From: Poecilobothrus nobilitatus
Lineage: Eukaryota > Arthropoda > Insecta > Diptera > Dolichopodidae
Assembly (NCBI GenBank): GCA_947095535.1
Contig: OX352772.1
Location: forward strand, 96,964,934-97,028,933
Direction: 5' to 3'
Length of the DNA stretch: 64,000 nt
Shown: piece after piece, positions 12,370 through 24,105 of the stretch
Layout of the letters: each line of letters starts with the position of its first letter
How positions within the stretch are numbered: position 1 is the stretch's first letter
Program-made: the position numbers and the translations under genes
The notes under the pieces: generated by a model
What the model saw: the letters and a program-made list of their open reading frames with translations, nothing else
Told to the model about the DNA's origin: nothing
The model's database searches: none

Positions 12370-12625
12370 GATATATATAAATACTCCGGAAAAGGGACCA
12401 ACCCTGATTTTATAACCAACTCTAAAAACCCTCTTAATTCAATCTCGCATACAGAAGTACAAACATAAAAACTCCGGAAAAGGGGGCAACTCTGATTTTT
12501 TAACCAACTTTAAAATCCCTCCTAATTCAGAATCCGGCATACAATATATGAATCCTCTGGAAAAAGCGGCAATCCTGATTTTAAAACCAATTCTAAAATT
12601 TTTCCTAATTCAGAATGACACGAAT
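12370..12625 (+). repeat. Three ~95-bp tandem units
   Basis: Units start near 12,376, 12,470 and 12,553; each contains CTCCGGAAAAG (third copy CTCTGGAAAAA), then CTGATTTT, AACCAA and CTAATTCA. They sit inside the foldback-like element. Confidence 0.75.
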
Positions 12626-12719
12626 GTATAAATACGCGAGTACATAAATATGCCATATGTATGCCACGTATACCAATTTCATAAAAAAATTAAATTTTCA
12701 CATTTTCATATGTGAAATA

Positions 12720-13115
12720 TAATTAGCAGCAATGGGCTAAACCCCCGCTAATAAAATTATTGAAACCTGATTTTGAAACCAACTCTAAAATCAATGCTAA
12801 TAGGTATGTCAATGCTTACAGGCTTTCCTACAAAAGTATTAAATTTTGACATTCTCTATGAAAAACAGTAAATTTTGTAAAAATTTAGATTTTTTTATAT
12901 GAAAAAAATTAATTTTGAATGAATCGTCAATCGGTGCTGCCGCATTCAAACCCTCGCTAATAGTTATTATTTTAACCCTGAATTTGAATCTAACCAATAC
13001 TAATAGTATGTTAATGCTGGCACACTTTCCTGACAGTAATAAATTTTGATATTTCTCTATGAAACATAGTAAGTTTTTTTAAAATTTGGACGATATGAAG
13101 AAAATTAATTTTGAA
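12720..13115 (+). repeat. Two ~195-bp tandem units
   Basis: First copy about 12,728-12,920, second about 12,925-13,115. Both run from AAACCC.CGCTAATA through CTTTCCT..CA.TA and TAAATTTTGA.ATT to GAAAAAAATTAATTTTGAA. Also inside the foldback-like element. Confidence 0.7.
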
Positions 13116-13296
13116 AATTTACATTGAAAATTTCTAATTTTGGAATTTTGTGTTTGGGATTTTGTAATTTTGGGATTTTATAATTTGGAATTTTGTAATT
13201 TGGGATTTTGCAACTTTGGGATTTTGAAATTTTGTTACTTTGGGATTTTGTGATTTGATTTGTTTTTGGATTTTGATATGTTCCCAAAATGTAAAA

Positions 13297-13437
13297 TAGG
13301 TATAAAAATTAGTTTGTTAAACAAATTTGAATTTTAATAAATAAAATGCGTTGCAATGTGATCATTTTATAAAGTGACCACTATGCAATTAGTTTTATGT
13401 ATGTTAATTTATGGGAATCAAAAATAGAAAATTACAC
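13297..13437 (+). repeat. Deleted copy of the 4.5-5.3 kb repeat
   Basis: Shares GTATAAAAATTAGTTTGTTAAA with 4,501-4,523 and then GCAATGTGATCA and TTTATGGGAATCAAAAATAG with 5,208-5,265, with the middle ~650 bp missing. It therefore has the same ends as the longer element. Confidence 0.7.
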
Positions 13438-13439
13438 CG

Positions 13440-13836
13440 GATGCGCTTGGGAATTTGTTTAGGGAGGAAAAGTGAAAGGTTAATTTTATATAACAATATG
13501 AAATTCCACTTGAAAGTGGGGAACGCAAAATAAATTTAAGTAAATTGTAGTTTTAAGATTTGAAAAAAAAAATTTTTTTTTGTTGTTTTAGAATTTTTAA
13601 TCCAAATTTTTAAAAACAAATTACTGAAACAAAAAATTTGAAGCTGTAAAGAAAAGTATAAGGAATCAAAATAGGATTTTAAAATATACTATATTTATTT
13701 TTTACAAAATGTTAACCACTTAAGATTTTATGTCTTACATATATCAAATTCTATAACATTTTTATTAAAATTTTTTATTAAATTATAAAAAATATATAGT
13801 TTTATAAAATTTATTAGTACATTTATAATTACATGT
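13440..13836. other. AT-rich DNA, nothing recognised
   Basis: No repeat or open frame recognised. It separates the 4.5-kb-type repeat from the SINE. Confidence 0.4.
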
Positions 13837-13837
13837 T

Positions 13838-14027
13838 GGGGCCTCGGTGGTCTAGTGGGTAAGAGAGTATAAAATACGCTGAAAACACCGAGGGAGTGTG
13901 GCTTCGAATCCCACACATGTCGTAAGAGATATTCCCCCTTACGACATTTACAGCCACACCTGTAAAGGAAAGGCTGGGTAATTTCCTGTTTACATTTATG
14001 TGGCAGAGAAATGCACTAAAAAAAAAA
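13838..14027 (+). mobile_element. tRNA-derived SINE
   Basis: The head looks like a tRNA: an RNA polymerase III A box TGGTCTAGTGGG at 13,848-13,859, a B box GGCTTCGAATCC at 13,900-13,911 and a well-paired T arm (GTGTGG / CCACAC around the TTCGAAT loop). A tRNA-unrelated body follows and the unit ends in a run of ten A at 14,018-14,027. The promoter is internal. It directly abuts the truncated end of the gypsy-like pol gene, so it probably inserted there. I prefer SINE over a true tRNA gene because the acceptor stem does not close and a body plus A-tail follow. Confidence 0.75.
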
Positions 14028-14048
14028 TGCAGAAAGCTACAAATCTTC

Positions 14049-14560
14049 TTACTTTATCAGCATCTTTTGGTGTAGGATTTCATATTTGTCTGGATCAGTT
14101 TTGATCCCTTCTGGTGTTATAAGATGTCGTAAATATACCACTTCTGGTTTTGAGAATTTGCATTTTTCTAGATTTAATTTCAAATTATAATTTTGTAACA
14201 GTTCAAAAATTTTAGTCAGATTTTCATTATGAACTTTTAAATTCGATTCAATTACTATTATATCATCTACGTATAGAAATGTAGTTTCTTGCAATCCGCT
14301 TAATGCCACTGAAAGCATACGCTGAAAACTATTTGTAGATAAGGGTACTCCAAACGGCAATCTCTTAAATTGTTAATGCCCTTTGTTTGTTGAAAATGCT
14401 GTCATCTGTCTGGATTTAAGATGTAATAGTATTTGATGAAATGAACTGATCATATCCAATGTAGAAAAATATTTAGATTTGTCCAATACGTGGTCTAAAC
14501 TTGTAAATGGAAATTTGTCGCCTGCTATTTTTTTATTCAATGATCTCAAATCTATCATCT
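14049..14560 (-). pseudogene. Reverse transcriptase fragment (Ty3/gypsy)
   Basis: Two adjacent minus-strand frames (14,558-14,373 and 14,360-14,049) give a continuous RT palm region: MIDLRSLNKKI, FSTLDMISSFHQI (the first catalytic Asp), a PFGVPLSTNSFQRML block, the active-site tetrad YVDD (about 14,262-14,273) and LKLNLEKCKF. A single TAA plus short gap breaks the frame between the two parts. The C-terminal thumb is missing at the SINE junction. This is the gypsy type of RT because of the LNLEKC..F motif and the YVDD box. Confidence 0.85.
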
Positions 14561-14654
14561 TGGCTCTTTTTAGGCACTATTAACAATGGTGAGTTATGTG
14601 GAATTATAGAGTGTTCCATGTTCATTCTTTCACAGATGTTTAAAATTGAGTTTT

Positions 14655-15228
14655 TCGCTGCTTCGTCTATGCCATCCATTGCTAATATTTTTCTTAATTT
14701 CTCAAATCTTACTGATTCTTTAGTATCTTTATGATTTAGAGATAATATAAATCTTTTAATGGTTGTAGTTCTACATCAGTTGTTTTAATTGTTACAGGTG
14801 TATCCGTTGTATTTAATACCCTTATATGTTTTATACTTTTTGCTGGTACTATTGAATTTGCTAAGAGAACACCTTTAGCTATTTCTTTATCTATAAATAC
14901 ACTATCTTCTTTTATTTCCAAATTTATTGCTATTGTAAATTTCGCTGCTTCGTCTATGCCATCCATTGCTAATATTTTTCTTAATTTCTCAAATCTTACT
15001 GATTCTTTAGTATCTTTATGATTTAGAGATAATATAAATCTTTTAATGGTTGTAGTTCTACATCAGTTGTTTTAATTGTTACAGGTGTATCCGTTGTATT
15101 TAATACCCTTACATGTTTTATACTTTTTGCTTGTACTATTGAATTTGCTAAGAGAACACCTTTAGCTATTTCTTTATCTATAAATACACTATCTTCTTTT
15201 ATTTCCAAATTTATTGCTAAATAAATTG
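14655..15228 (-). repeat. 287-bp tandem duplication inside pol
   Basis: Bases 14,655-14,941 and 14,942-15,228 are nearly identical head-to-tail copies. Both encode, on the minus strand, the same linker segment between protease and RT (EIKEDSVFIDKEIAKGVLLA and NTTDTPVTIKTTDVELQPL); the copies differ at only a few bases (for example VPAKSIKHI against VQAKSIKHV). The duplication is therefore recent relative to the decay of the element. Confidence 0.85.
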
Positions 15229-16560
15229 CGATTATTCCATGCGAGGTTGTACTGTTATATTTGTTATTGCTTTACATTTTATATTCATTGGTATTATTAT
15301 ATCTTGCTCTTGTTGTAACATCACCAATGTGCAAGTTTCATAGTCTATCTTACATTTGTGCTTATATAAAAAGTTAATACCTAAGGTAATACCTAAGTTA
15401 ATACCTAAAATCCTAACATCTGCTACTATATTTATTTCTTTATCTATAATATTGGAATCATGGTTACTTTTTTCATCTTCTATGAGTTACTATTTTTCAT
15501 CTTTGGTACACCCTAAAGTATAAAAATGCTTGCTTGTTATACCATTTATCTAGCATATTTCATCATTCAATTATTGTTGGTGTATTTGTTATCCGTAAAT
15601 ATTGATATATCTGCTCCTGTGTCAATTAATAGAGTCAGATATCCATTGTTCTTAATTTAATTTGATTCGTAAGCGTGAAGCTTTTGTCGCAATTGATATT
15701 TATTATCTCCTTCTGTTGATTTGATTTTGAGCACCTCCCTGGCTGTCCGTTGAAATGCCCCGGCTTTGTTCGGTCAGGACCAATAAAGTTTCCCTGTTGT
15801 CTTATTTGATTGTTAGAAAACTTATTGTTATTCTTGTTATTTCTGTTACAATTATTGTTGTAACGAGTATGATTAACATAATTGTTTCTATTATTGTGGT
15901 TGCTATAAGTTCACCTGTTGTAATTGTTTCTTCCTCCAAAATTGTTCGTTTTAAAATACACTTCGTTGTTTGTTTTTGCTTCTGTTTTCATTTCAGATGC
16001 TAATGGTATAGCTTCAGTTAAATTTTTTGGCCTGGCTGCCACTATTTACGATTTAAACTTATCATTTAAGCCATTTTTAAAAGTGTTTAGACCAATTTTG
16101 TCATTTAGCTTTATGATGTGCATTTCCTTTTTCTGGTATCTGCAATTCATTCAATTGAGCCACTAATGATTCTATTTTTGTAGCGTATTCATTTATTCCT
16201 CTGTTACCTTGTATAATATTTCTCAATTCAGTTTGCACTTTTGCTGAATCTTTATTTGATTTAAAATTTGTTGTTGTTGCTTTTTTTAACCTTCTAAAAT
16301 TGTTATTTCTTCTTCTGTAATTAGCGTGTTCTTTAAGTTATCTGAAAGTTTAGTTGCTAGTATAAACTTGACTAATTTAGCATTTTCAGTCGCATCCTTT
16401 AATGCTTCAGCATAAAAGTCTATTAACCCGATAAAATTTGACACATCTTTGATGTTTACTTCAAATTGTGGGACAATTCTGGATTCTTTTTCAGAGTCGT
16501 TAGTCTTTTAATTCTTTTAGTTTGTCTAAGTCCATTCAAATTAGTCATGGTCAAAAATGT
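15229..16560 (-). pseudogene. Gag and protease region relic of the second gypsy-like element
   Basis: Read on the minus strand, a protease core LLIDTGADISIF (Asp-Thr-Gly active site) lies near 15,640-15,590. Upstream are an Asn/Arg-rich Gag tail (TRYNNNCNRNNKNNNKFSNNQ near 15,870-15,800) and Gag pieces (QTELRNIIQGNRGINEYATK near 16,230-16,170) in several frames. A zinc knuckle is not obvious. Plus-strand frames at 15,755-16,166 are shadows. Confidence 0.65.
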
Positions 16561-16599
16561 CATGGTCTGATCACACTTTGTATCTGAAAAAATACTTTA

Positions 16600-17672
16600 A
16601 TAATTGTCGGATGAAATATACCATGTTAGTTTATATAGTTCGTCAAAAGTTGTTTTAGTGTTTTACTATGCACTGTACCATTCCAAATTCCAATATGGGA
16701 TTACGTGCTGGGGCGGTGCTTATTATAACAAAATTCGGCGGATCGTTACATCGCAAAAACATGCTGTAAGAGTAATATATAAAAGAAATAGATATACACA
16801 TACCCAAAATCTTTTTGTTGGTTCTGGTATTCTTTCTGTCAGAAATTTGTATTACTACAAAACTTTATAGGTTTTTTTTGTTAGATCTGGTTACCTAGTT
16901 ACTAGAGGTACTATTCACTATAATTTAAGAATAGCAGGAATCTTGTAGATACTCCTCGTTTTTGTAGAAATCATTTCTGTCACTTTCATAATATTATTGC
17001 ACCAAGAATTTTTAATAGATTGCCAGAGAATATAAGGAATATTAGAGTTCTTTCGTAATTTCTAGCAAACATTAAGTCTTGGCTCATAGCGTTGGATTCG
17101 GTTAATTCAGAAAAACTTCTGCATGTGCTAATTTATGTATCAACGTATTTTCTCATATTCTTCTACAACGTATTTTCTCATATTCTTCTAATTGTGTGCA
17201 AATTTAGTATTTTATACGATCTTGCTTTTGTTTTCTCTTTTTTCTATTTGTTTGCTTGTACATTGTTAAATTAACTTTCAATATTATTTAAAACTTTAAT
17301 TTTAAATAGATTCTAATTAAATTAATTTAATATTTGGTAAATACAATCTCTGTTTCCCCAACATGTACTTTTATTTTTATTTTGTAATTAATTTTATAGA
17401 TCTTTCTTCTGTAGTAATAGATTGATCTTAACTATTTTTATTTTATTTTTATTTAATAATAGTAATTTTTTAGTTGTAAGTCTCAATTTTATAAGAATTT
17501 GAAATTTTTATCTATTTCTTAACCAATTGTATGGTTATTAGTCTTCCCTAATGGCTCACATGCAATTCACCTTATATTTATCCAGCGCAGTAACTACTGA
17601 TCAATATGGCAAAGTTAATTACCGTTTCTTTACTTTAAGGCTAAGGCAGACCTTTTAAAATAAATTAATAAA
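16600..17672 (+). mobile_element. 5'-truncated CR1-like LINE, 3' end
   Basis: The frame 16,604-16,870 encodes the C-terminal part of a LINE ORF2: YYALYHSKFQYGITCWGG, then KIRRIVTSQKHAVRVI. More of the ORF2 tail is readable out of frame (APRIFNRLPENIR near 17,000-17,045). A 3' UTR of ~600 bp follows and the copy ends in (TAAA)-type units TTAATAAATAAAA near 17,660-17,672. The same YFALLHSKLQ..CWGGSY motif appears in the LINE at 52.9-55.3 kb, so both may be one family. Confidence 0.75.
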
Positions 17673-17679
17673 TAAAAAC

Positions 17680-18415
17680 AGCCAAAAGAATTACTCTGAT
17701 AAATAAAGTATAATGATAATAGATATAACAAGCAAAGCCAATTGCTCAAGAAAACTATTCAGATTTGAATCCAAAATAATTCTGATCTTTTATTTTCAAA
17801 TATCAACCTATTTATCTATTTTTAATTACATTTATTTTAAATCAATAAATTAGTTAATTTATTATTTAGCTACAAAGAATTTTAATTGGGACAAACAATA
17901 TATAATATATATTATTAACCTAGTTCTTCTTTATATTTAATTTCCATATTACGATATATATTCACAAAAAATATTAATATATTACATGAATTATGTATTA
18001 TCAATATTGCATTCAAAAACAAACGAAAATAATGTAATTTGATTCCTTCAGTTTATTTCTGTATCGTACAAAGTCAATGTACATAATATCATACATAAAT
18101 AATTAAATAAAACAAACGCTATAAGCAATGCAAATAATACAAACAGATGCTTGAACTTGAAGTGTGACCACACAAAATGTTAGGTCAGCATAATTTTAGT
18201 TTTACTTTTACATTTTTACTTCAAGATATACTACAAAATTTATTTCTATACTATCTAAATAATATATATATATATTTTTTTTAATTTATTATAGTAATCT
18301 AGTAACTTAAGAAGACTAATAAACTATTTTTCTTTAAATCCTAATTGGCTACGTTTTATTTAATACAAGTCTTATCCCACGATAGTTTCTTATTTTTCTT
18401 TAGCTTCTAAAATGT
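17680..18415. other. AT-rich DNA, nothing recognised
   Basis: No repeat boundary or open frame recognised between the LINE tail and repeat A copy 2. Confidence 0.4.
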
Positions 18416-18417
18416 TT

Positions 18418-19840
18418 ATACCCGTACGATAAGTATCGGGTATAATAAAATTACTTCTCCGTTTGTAACACATCGAAATAAGCGAGCTAGATATACTCGA
18501 ACAACTAATTGTTAGACCTCCAAAATGTTTTTGAAATAGAGCCATGAAATTTTAACTGCTGATAGATATCATAAAGATATTAATTTTTTGTCGATACAAA
18601 AATTTCTGTAGCCCCATCCGCTAAAGAGCTACAGCCCCAAAGTTCGAAAAATCTCTATATTTAAATTGTTATAACACAAGCTTTATAAGGTATATCTTCA
18701 ATCTGAAAATTCCGAACGATAGGTGCTATTATGAGCTTTACAAATATGTACATAAGAAATATATACTTGTGCTATACGGTGTCTTAATTTACAGTTATGC
18801 GAAACTGAATTATTGCAAAATCCTTTAACCCTTCTATCTTCTAAACGGTTTAAGTTGGAAACTTGAAATTTTGACAGAAGTTAGATCTTTGAAAATAAGT
18901 ATGAGTCATTTCAGAAATGTTTTTGTATCACTCCCCGTTTAGGAGCTGTAGGGGGTCAAAAACTGAAAATTTCCTAGTTTTAAACACCTGTAACTTGAAC
19001 ACCTGAAATTTTTTTGAAGTAATACATAAAAATTAAAGCTTCAACATTATACTCTTATTTCTGTTAACAACTTTTTTTAATAATATAGGGTTAATTTATA
19101 ATTGACGAAAGTGCTACTTGATTTTTTCAAATTTCAAAAAACAAATTTCTTTAACGAATTTTTTGCATTTTGTTTTACTCGATAATTTGAAATTGTTGAG
19201 GATATAATGCGTAGTACAAAAAAATTTAAATAAATAAACAACATAACGGTTGCTTGAAGAATTTTTATTTATATGATATTGATATACATACATACTTATA
19301 TAATATCATGTTTGTTTACATATCGTATATGTCACTGATAAATGAATGATAAGAGTATAGATGTATATTATAGCGCCGTATTTACATATGTGCATATATG
19401 TATTTTATTGTACTTATAAGAAATTATTCTATGAATAGAAATATTTTTAAAGAAATATTGTAATGTATGGAGATATACTTATAACAATATAAATATACTA
19501 TGTGCGCATTAATATAATATAATATTTAAAATTATTATAATTACTATTTTGTAATTTAATTGTATATTTACTGCTTTGTATTAAATGGTACTATAGAATA
19601 TTTGAAAAAGTTTTGGATTGATAATCGTTATGTGGAAGGTTAGAATCTGCTTTTGAAGTATGAATAAACATAAAGTTTGAATATATGTACAACCAATAGT
19701 TCTAGAAATTATAAAATTCACCCAAATTATTTTAAAATATTAAAAAAATTATACTATAAGCAGTAAGTGACAGGCTGTGAACATACTAATGGTTCGTACG
19801 AGTATCTAACAAAGGCAACTGTATTCTTTCTCGTTTTAAT
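18418..19840 (+). repeat. Interspersed repeat family A, copy 2 (most complete)
   Basis: Starts with TATACCCGTACGATAAG and ends near a TTCGTACGAGTATCTAACAAA word (19,795-19,812), so the ends are short imperfect inverted repeats (ATACCCGTACGA / TCGTACGAGTAT). Copies 1 and 3 share its whole interior. It has no coding potential. The terminal word is shared with family B (CATACGGGTATC.AGAGTTGAC...CTCGTT), suggesting the families are mobilised by the same source. Confidence 0.7.
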
Positions 19841-19846
19841 ATAGTT

Positions 19847-20984
19847 TTAATTTTGCCATAGATCAATCGATTTTACTCGCTTTAGTCGTCTTATTGTATC
19901 ATCATTGTCCAAGAGTTGAATATTCTCGGTATTGTTGTGATGTTGAAGCCATTTTTGATGGCTTTGCGTGTATGTTTTGATGACTCTGTTCAGCATTTCT
20001 ACACCCAAATCTTGTGTAGGTTGATGTTGCGGATATACCACGGAGAATTAACTATACCACGCAATACTTTACTTTGAAAACGTTGAATGGTGTCTCTATT
20101 ACTTTGACTAGTACAACTCCGAAGTTGAACACCATAAGTCCAAACCGGTTTCAGAACTTGTTGATAAACTAGAAGCTTATTTTCAGTAGATAGAGACTGT
20201 ACTTTACGTTCAGTTCATCGCGATTTTGCTTTACATGAATTTTCCATTTTAGTTTTACATCAAGCGTCATGCCTAGATATTTGACTGTGTTCTCATATTT
20301 AACAAGTCGATCATTAATGTACACTGGTTCATGTTTAATATGTTTGTTAGTGAAATCTACATGTACCGATTTCGCTTCATTTAATTTGATACAACATCTG
20401 AAGGTCCAATCTTGGATTTTTTTAACAGCATCTTGTAGTTTTGGTGTTGTTTCTATATTACTATTGCCAGTGACTAATATTGCTGTATCGTCGGCAAATG
20501 TAGCAACAGTGTTGTCTTCGAGTGTAGGCAGGTCACTGGTGTACAAAAGATAAAGTATTGGTCCTAGAACACTACCTTGTGGAACACCTGCTTGAATTTT
20601 CTTTAAGTCAGAGTAAGCATCTTTCTGTTTTATTCTGAAGTAGCGTTCTGATAAATATGAAATTAATATTTTGGAATATTGAGCAGTTAAGTTTAATTTG
20701 TAGTTTAGCCCTTCAAACCATACTTTATCAAAAGCCTGTGCTACGTCTAGGAATATTGCAGAGCAGACTTTGTTTTCCTCGAGTGCTTTTCCTATCTTGT
20801 TTGTAATGCGGTGAACTTGATCTATTGTTGAATGACGATTTCGAAATCCGAATTGGTGGTTGGGGATTAAATGTTTTTCTTCAATTACAAGTTTTAATCT
20901 TTTTAGCAAAAGTTTTTCAAACAATTTAGACAAAGTTGGTAATAATGAAATAGGTCTAAATTCAAACAATAAGTTAAAATTCAA
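19847..20984 (-). pseudogene. Jockey-type reverse transcriptase and C-terminus
   Basis: The frame 20,984-20,169 (271 codons) is an almost intact RT: FRPISLLPTLSKLFEKLLLK, HQFGFRNRHSTIDQVHR, AIFLDVAQAFDKVWF (catalytic Asp), AGVPQGSVLGPILYLLY, and the active-site box FADDTAIL (about 20,478-20,501). VKYLGMTLDVKLKWKIHV marks the thumb region. A stop/frameshift near 20,169 separates it from the C-terminal piece 20,041-19,847 (YPQHQPTQDLGVEMLNRVIK). The upstream part towards the endonuclease (21,000-21,590) is broken in several frames, with a KNVDGSWAKRNEQKATLF-like connecting region near 21,420-21,370. Confidence 0.85.
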
Positions 20985-21590
20985 ACAAACTATTCAAACA
21001 AATAGGTCAAAGTTGGTAATAAGAAGTTGCTTCAAAAGTCGGCTATCCTGGTTTAGGTATCATTATTACCTCAGCTTCTTTCCACAGCGTACTCCAGTCG
21101 AAATGAAGTATTAATCAAATTAGTTATTTTTATCAATGCTTTTTTAGGGAGTTCTTTCAATAGTTTTCCAGTAATTACATCGAATCCAGCAGCTTTTTTC
21201 GGATTTATATTGGTTTTGATTTCATTACTAACTAAACTCCTAAACCACTACCAGATATTATAGAACTAAATTTCTGTTCTAATAAACTAAATTCTTGTTC
21301 TGTAATATCTGGTAGTGGTTCACTGTCATTTGATAAATTAGGCTGACAATTTTTTCTAAATAATCTGCAAATAGTGTTGCTTTTTGTTCGTTTCTTTTAG
21401 CCCAACTTCCATCTACGTTCTTAATAGGGGGAATTTGCATTATAGGTCTTTTTAAGCCCTTGGTTGTTTTCCAAAGTGAATATTCAGTACTCGCATTATT
21501 AGTTAAATTTTGTAGATATTCATTTAGAGTGTCATTTTTTAATTGTTTGATTTCTATCCTTATTTGAGTTGTAAGTTTATTTAGATTTGT

Positions 21591-22480
21591 CTAATCTCTT
21601 GGATTTCGACTCTGGTGCCATTTTTTTCTTAGTGTTCTTTTTTCCGCGATTAACTTTAGGATTTCTTCGGGATAACTATTACCTTTATGCTTCCTTATTG
21701 CTGTTGAAGTATTTTGCCACGCTGATTGCTGTATATCGTTAATTAATTTCTCCACGTCGAGGTCTAATTGATATTCTAGTTGAAATGGTACATTCAGTTC
21801 AACTTTTATCTCTAATCTTTTTCTAAAACCGTCCCAATTAGTTTTACTATTAGTCAGGCTAGGGTTTGTAGGTTTTGCTATAATATATGTACTTAGCGTT
21901 AATACTATGCGTGAGTGATCTGAATTTAGTTCTAAATTTTCTTCTATGTGCATGTAGCTGCTTGAAACATTTTTGAATACGTAAAAGTCTATTAGATCTG
22001 GAATTTTATTTGGATCAGTAGGCCAATATGTGGGTTTCCCTGTTGATATAGTCTCACATCCACATGACTGAGCCTCTTTTAGTAGCTCGTTTCCTTTAGC
22101 AGTGATTAATCTTGACCCCAATGGGTGTGTTTTGCGTTGAAATCACCGCATATAATAAATCTCTCTCCCATATCATCAAATAATTCTTTGTATCTTTCTG
22201 TTTTGATATTATACTTTGGAGGGCTGTATAGGTTAGCTATTGTTATGTTATATTTTTTAGTTTTAACACTCACCGCCGTTGCCTGAATATCTTCTGTACA
22301 AATTTTAATACTAATAGTTGACTAATAGTTTCTTTGATTATTATCGCGCTTCCACCCTTTGCTGCATTTTGGGGATGGATTGTGTGGTAGACTTTATATC
22401 CTCTAAATTTAATAAATGACCGCTTCGTAAAGTGTGTTTTAGAGATTAAACCCAAAATTGTAAACAAAGAGTGTTGCAAA
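21591..22480 (-). pseudogene. Jockey-type endonuclease
   Basis: The frames 22,479-22,270 and 22,121-21,591 (176 codons) give an APE-like endonuclease: the GYKVYHTIHPQNAAKGGSAI region, then ANLYSPPKYNIKTERYKELF and FIICGDFNAKHTHWGSRL (the GDFN metal-site motif), KPTYWPTDPNKIPDLIDFYV, and NSDHSRIVLTLS (the SDH catalytic His). One frameshift lies between the frames and the first ~40 residues of the domain are lost. The enzyme would nick target DNA for retrotransposition. Confidence 0.85.
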
Positions 22481-22489
22481 AATCGTAAA

Positions 22490-22969
22490 CTGAAATTAAA
22501 TTTAAAAAAAATCTGTATCTAGTATATATATTATTAATACCTACATAGTTTTAAAATTGTATAGTGTGATATAATCAATTTTAAATTTTCTATATAAATA
22601 TCCTATATGTAAGTTTATCTGAAAAATAATTTGAGGTTTTACAAAATAAGTTATAAAAATCTGGTAAATAGTTTTTTAATAACTCTTATTTTTAATTAGT
22701 AATTACATACATATATGTATGTACTTGTACATATTTAGGTATATTACGTATTTTTAAAAGATAATACTAGCAATTTTAAAGTAACACTAAAAATTTTATG
22801 CTTCTAATCAAATTGTTTTACAGGTTTCCAGTTTACAGTTTTGAAAATATTTAACAATGTAGTATAATCGAACTGTAATATGTAATTTAACAAAATCATT
22901 TTTGTATGTATTATTACAAGAATTATAACAAAAATCATTTTTTAAATTATTCAAAAATTTAAATTCTAT
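22490..22969. other. AT-rich spacer
   Basis: No coding signal. Short AT-rich repeats such as ACATACATATATGTATGTAC (22,706-22,725) are the only structure. Confidence 0.4.
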
Positions 22970-24105
22970 ATTCCTTTCCTTTATATAAAGGAACCCAGCC
23001 GTTACAGAGCTACAACCCCCGAAATTTCCAAAAAGCTCTATATTTAAATTGTTATAACACAAATTCTATAAGTTATATTTTCAATCTGAACGCTATAAGA
23101 TACCTGCTTGTATTAGCTTTACAAATATTTATAGGTATAATAAATATATACTTATGCCATATACGGTGTCTTAATTTACCGTTATGCGAAATTCAAATTC
23201 TTGCACTTCTCTATTTTTAAACGCCTGTAACTTCAACACCTGTTGAAATTTTTTTGAAGTACTACATAAAAATTAAAGCTCCAATGTTATACTATTATTT
23301 CTGTTAGCAACTTTCCTTAATATTTTGGGGTACCTTAAAATGAACGAAAGTATGGCTTGATTTTTCTCAATTTTTCTAACACATTTCTTTAACGATTTTT
23401 TTGAATTTTTCTTTGTACTCGATCATTTAAAATTGTTGACGATGATATGATGAGTAGTACAAAAAAATTTGAATAAATAAAAAAATAACGGTTGCTTGAA
23501 GAATTTATATTTACATACATATATGATATTGATATTATGTACATATTTATATATCATGTTTATTTGCGTATCATATATGTCACTGATGAATGAATGATAT
23601 ATAATAAAATATTGGCATAATGTATATTATAGCTGCGTATATCCTGCGTATATACCTACATACGTATTTTGTTGTATTTATAAGAAATTATTCTACGAAT
23701 GAAATATTTTTAAAGAAACAATGAAATGTATATGGCGATATATAATAATATAAATGAATAAATATGCATATATTTGGTATTTTGTAGTAAGTTTAGTATA
23801 AATTAATATACATTTGCCGCTTTGTATTAAATAGTACCAGATATATCATATTTAGAAAAGTTTTGAATTTATAATCGTTAGGTGAACGGATTGAATCTGC
23901 TTTTGAAGAATGTATAAACATATAGTTTAATAATATGTGCAAGTCATAGTTCTAGAAATTATAAAATTCACTTAAATTATTTTAAAATACTGAAAAATTA
24001 AAAAAAATAATATTATAAGCAGAGTGGCAGACTGTGAACATACTAACAGGCTCGTACGGGTATCTAAGAGTTGACAAAGGCAACTATATTTTTCCTCGTT
24101 TTTTT
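22970..24105 (+). repeat. Interspersed repeat family A, copy 3 (5'-truncated)
   Basis: Matches copy 2 from about 18,610 onwards: AGAGCTACAACCCC.GAA near 23,004, the GGTGTCTTAATTTACCGTTA block, the AACGGTTGCTTGAAGAATTT block and the end GCTCGTACGGGTATCTAAGA (24,051-24,070). The first ~200 bp of the family are missing. Confidence 0.75.

Larger units (their letters stand above)
11919..13290. mobile_element. Foldback-like element with inverted arrays of short units
   Basis: The left arm (11,919-12,060) is made of ~13-14-bp units of the type AAATCCCAAATCACA; the right arm (about 13,137-13,280) is made of the reverse complement, TTTGGGATTTTGTGA. Between them lie a second set of AAAATCCAAA-like units (12,205-12,330), a ~100-bp tandem repeat and a ~195-bp tandem repeat (listed separately). 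Inverted arms built from short tandem units are the hallmark of foldback (FB) elements. No transposase is present. The minus-strand frame at 13,105-13,287 reads the repeat units (NPK/KIP periodic) and is not a gene. Confidence 0.6.
14049..16560 (-). mobile_element. Second Ty3/gypsy element relic (gag-protease-RT)
   Basis: On the minus strand: gag (about 16,550-15,750), protease (about 15,650-15,580), a linker that is duplicated, and the first half of RT, cut off at 14,049. It differs in sequence from the element at 7-11.4 kb and has no env in view. No LTR was found. RNase H and integrase are missing, and the SINE sits at the break. Confidence 0.8.
19846..22480 (-). mobile_element. Jockey-clade LINE, 5'-truncated
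   Basis: The minus strand carries an endonuclease followed by a reverse transcriptase and a short C-terminal piece; ORF1 is not seen. RT and endonuclease motifs fit the Jockey clade, which is typical of flies. The element lies between family A copies 2 and 3. At the 3' side it ends near 19,846 with no clear A-tail; the 5' end is lost near 22,480. Confidence 0.85.

Noticed and set aside
13838..13925. Functional tRNA gene
   Set aside because: A and B boxes and the T arm are good, but the acceptor stem does not close, the anticodon arm is poor, and a body plus A-tail follow, so a SINE explains it better.
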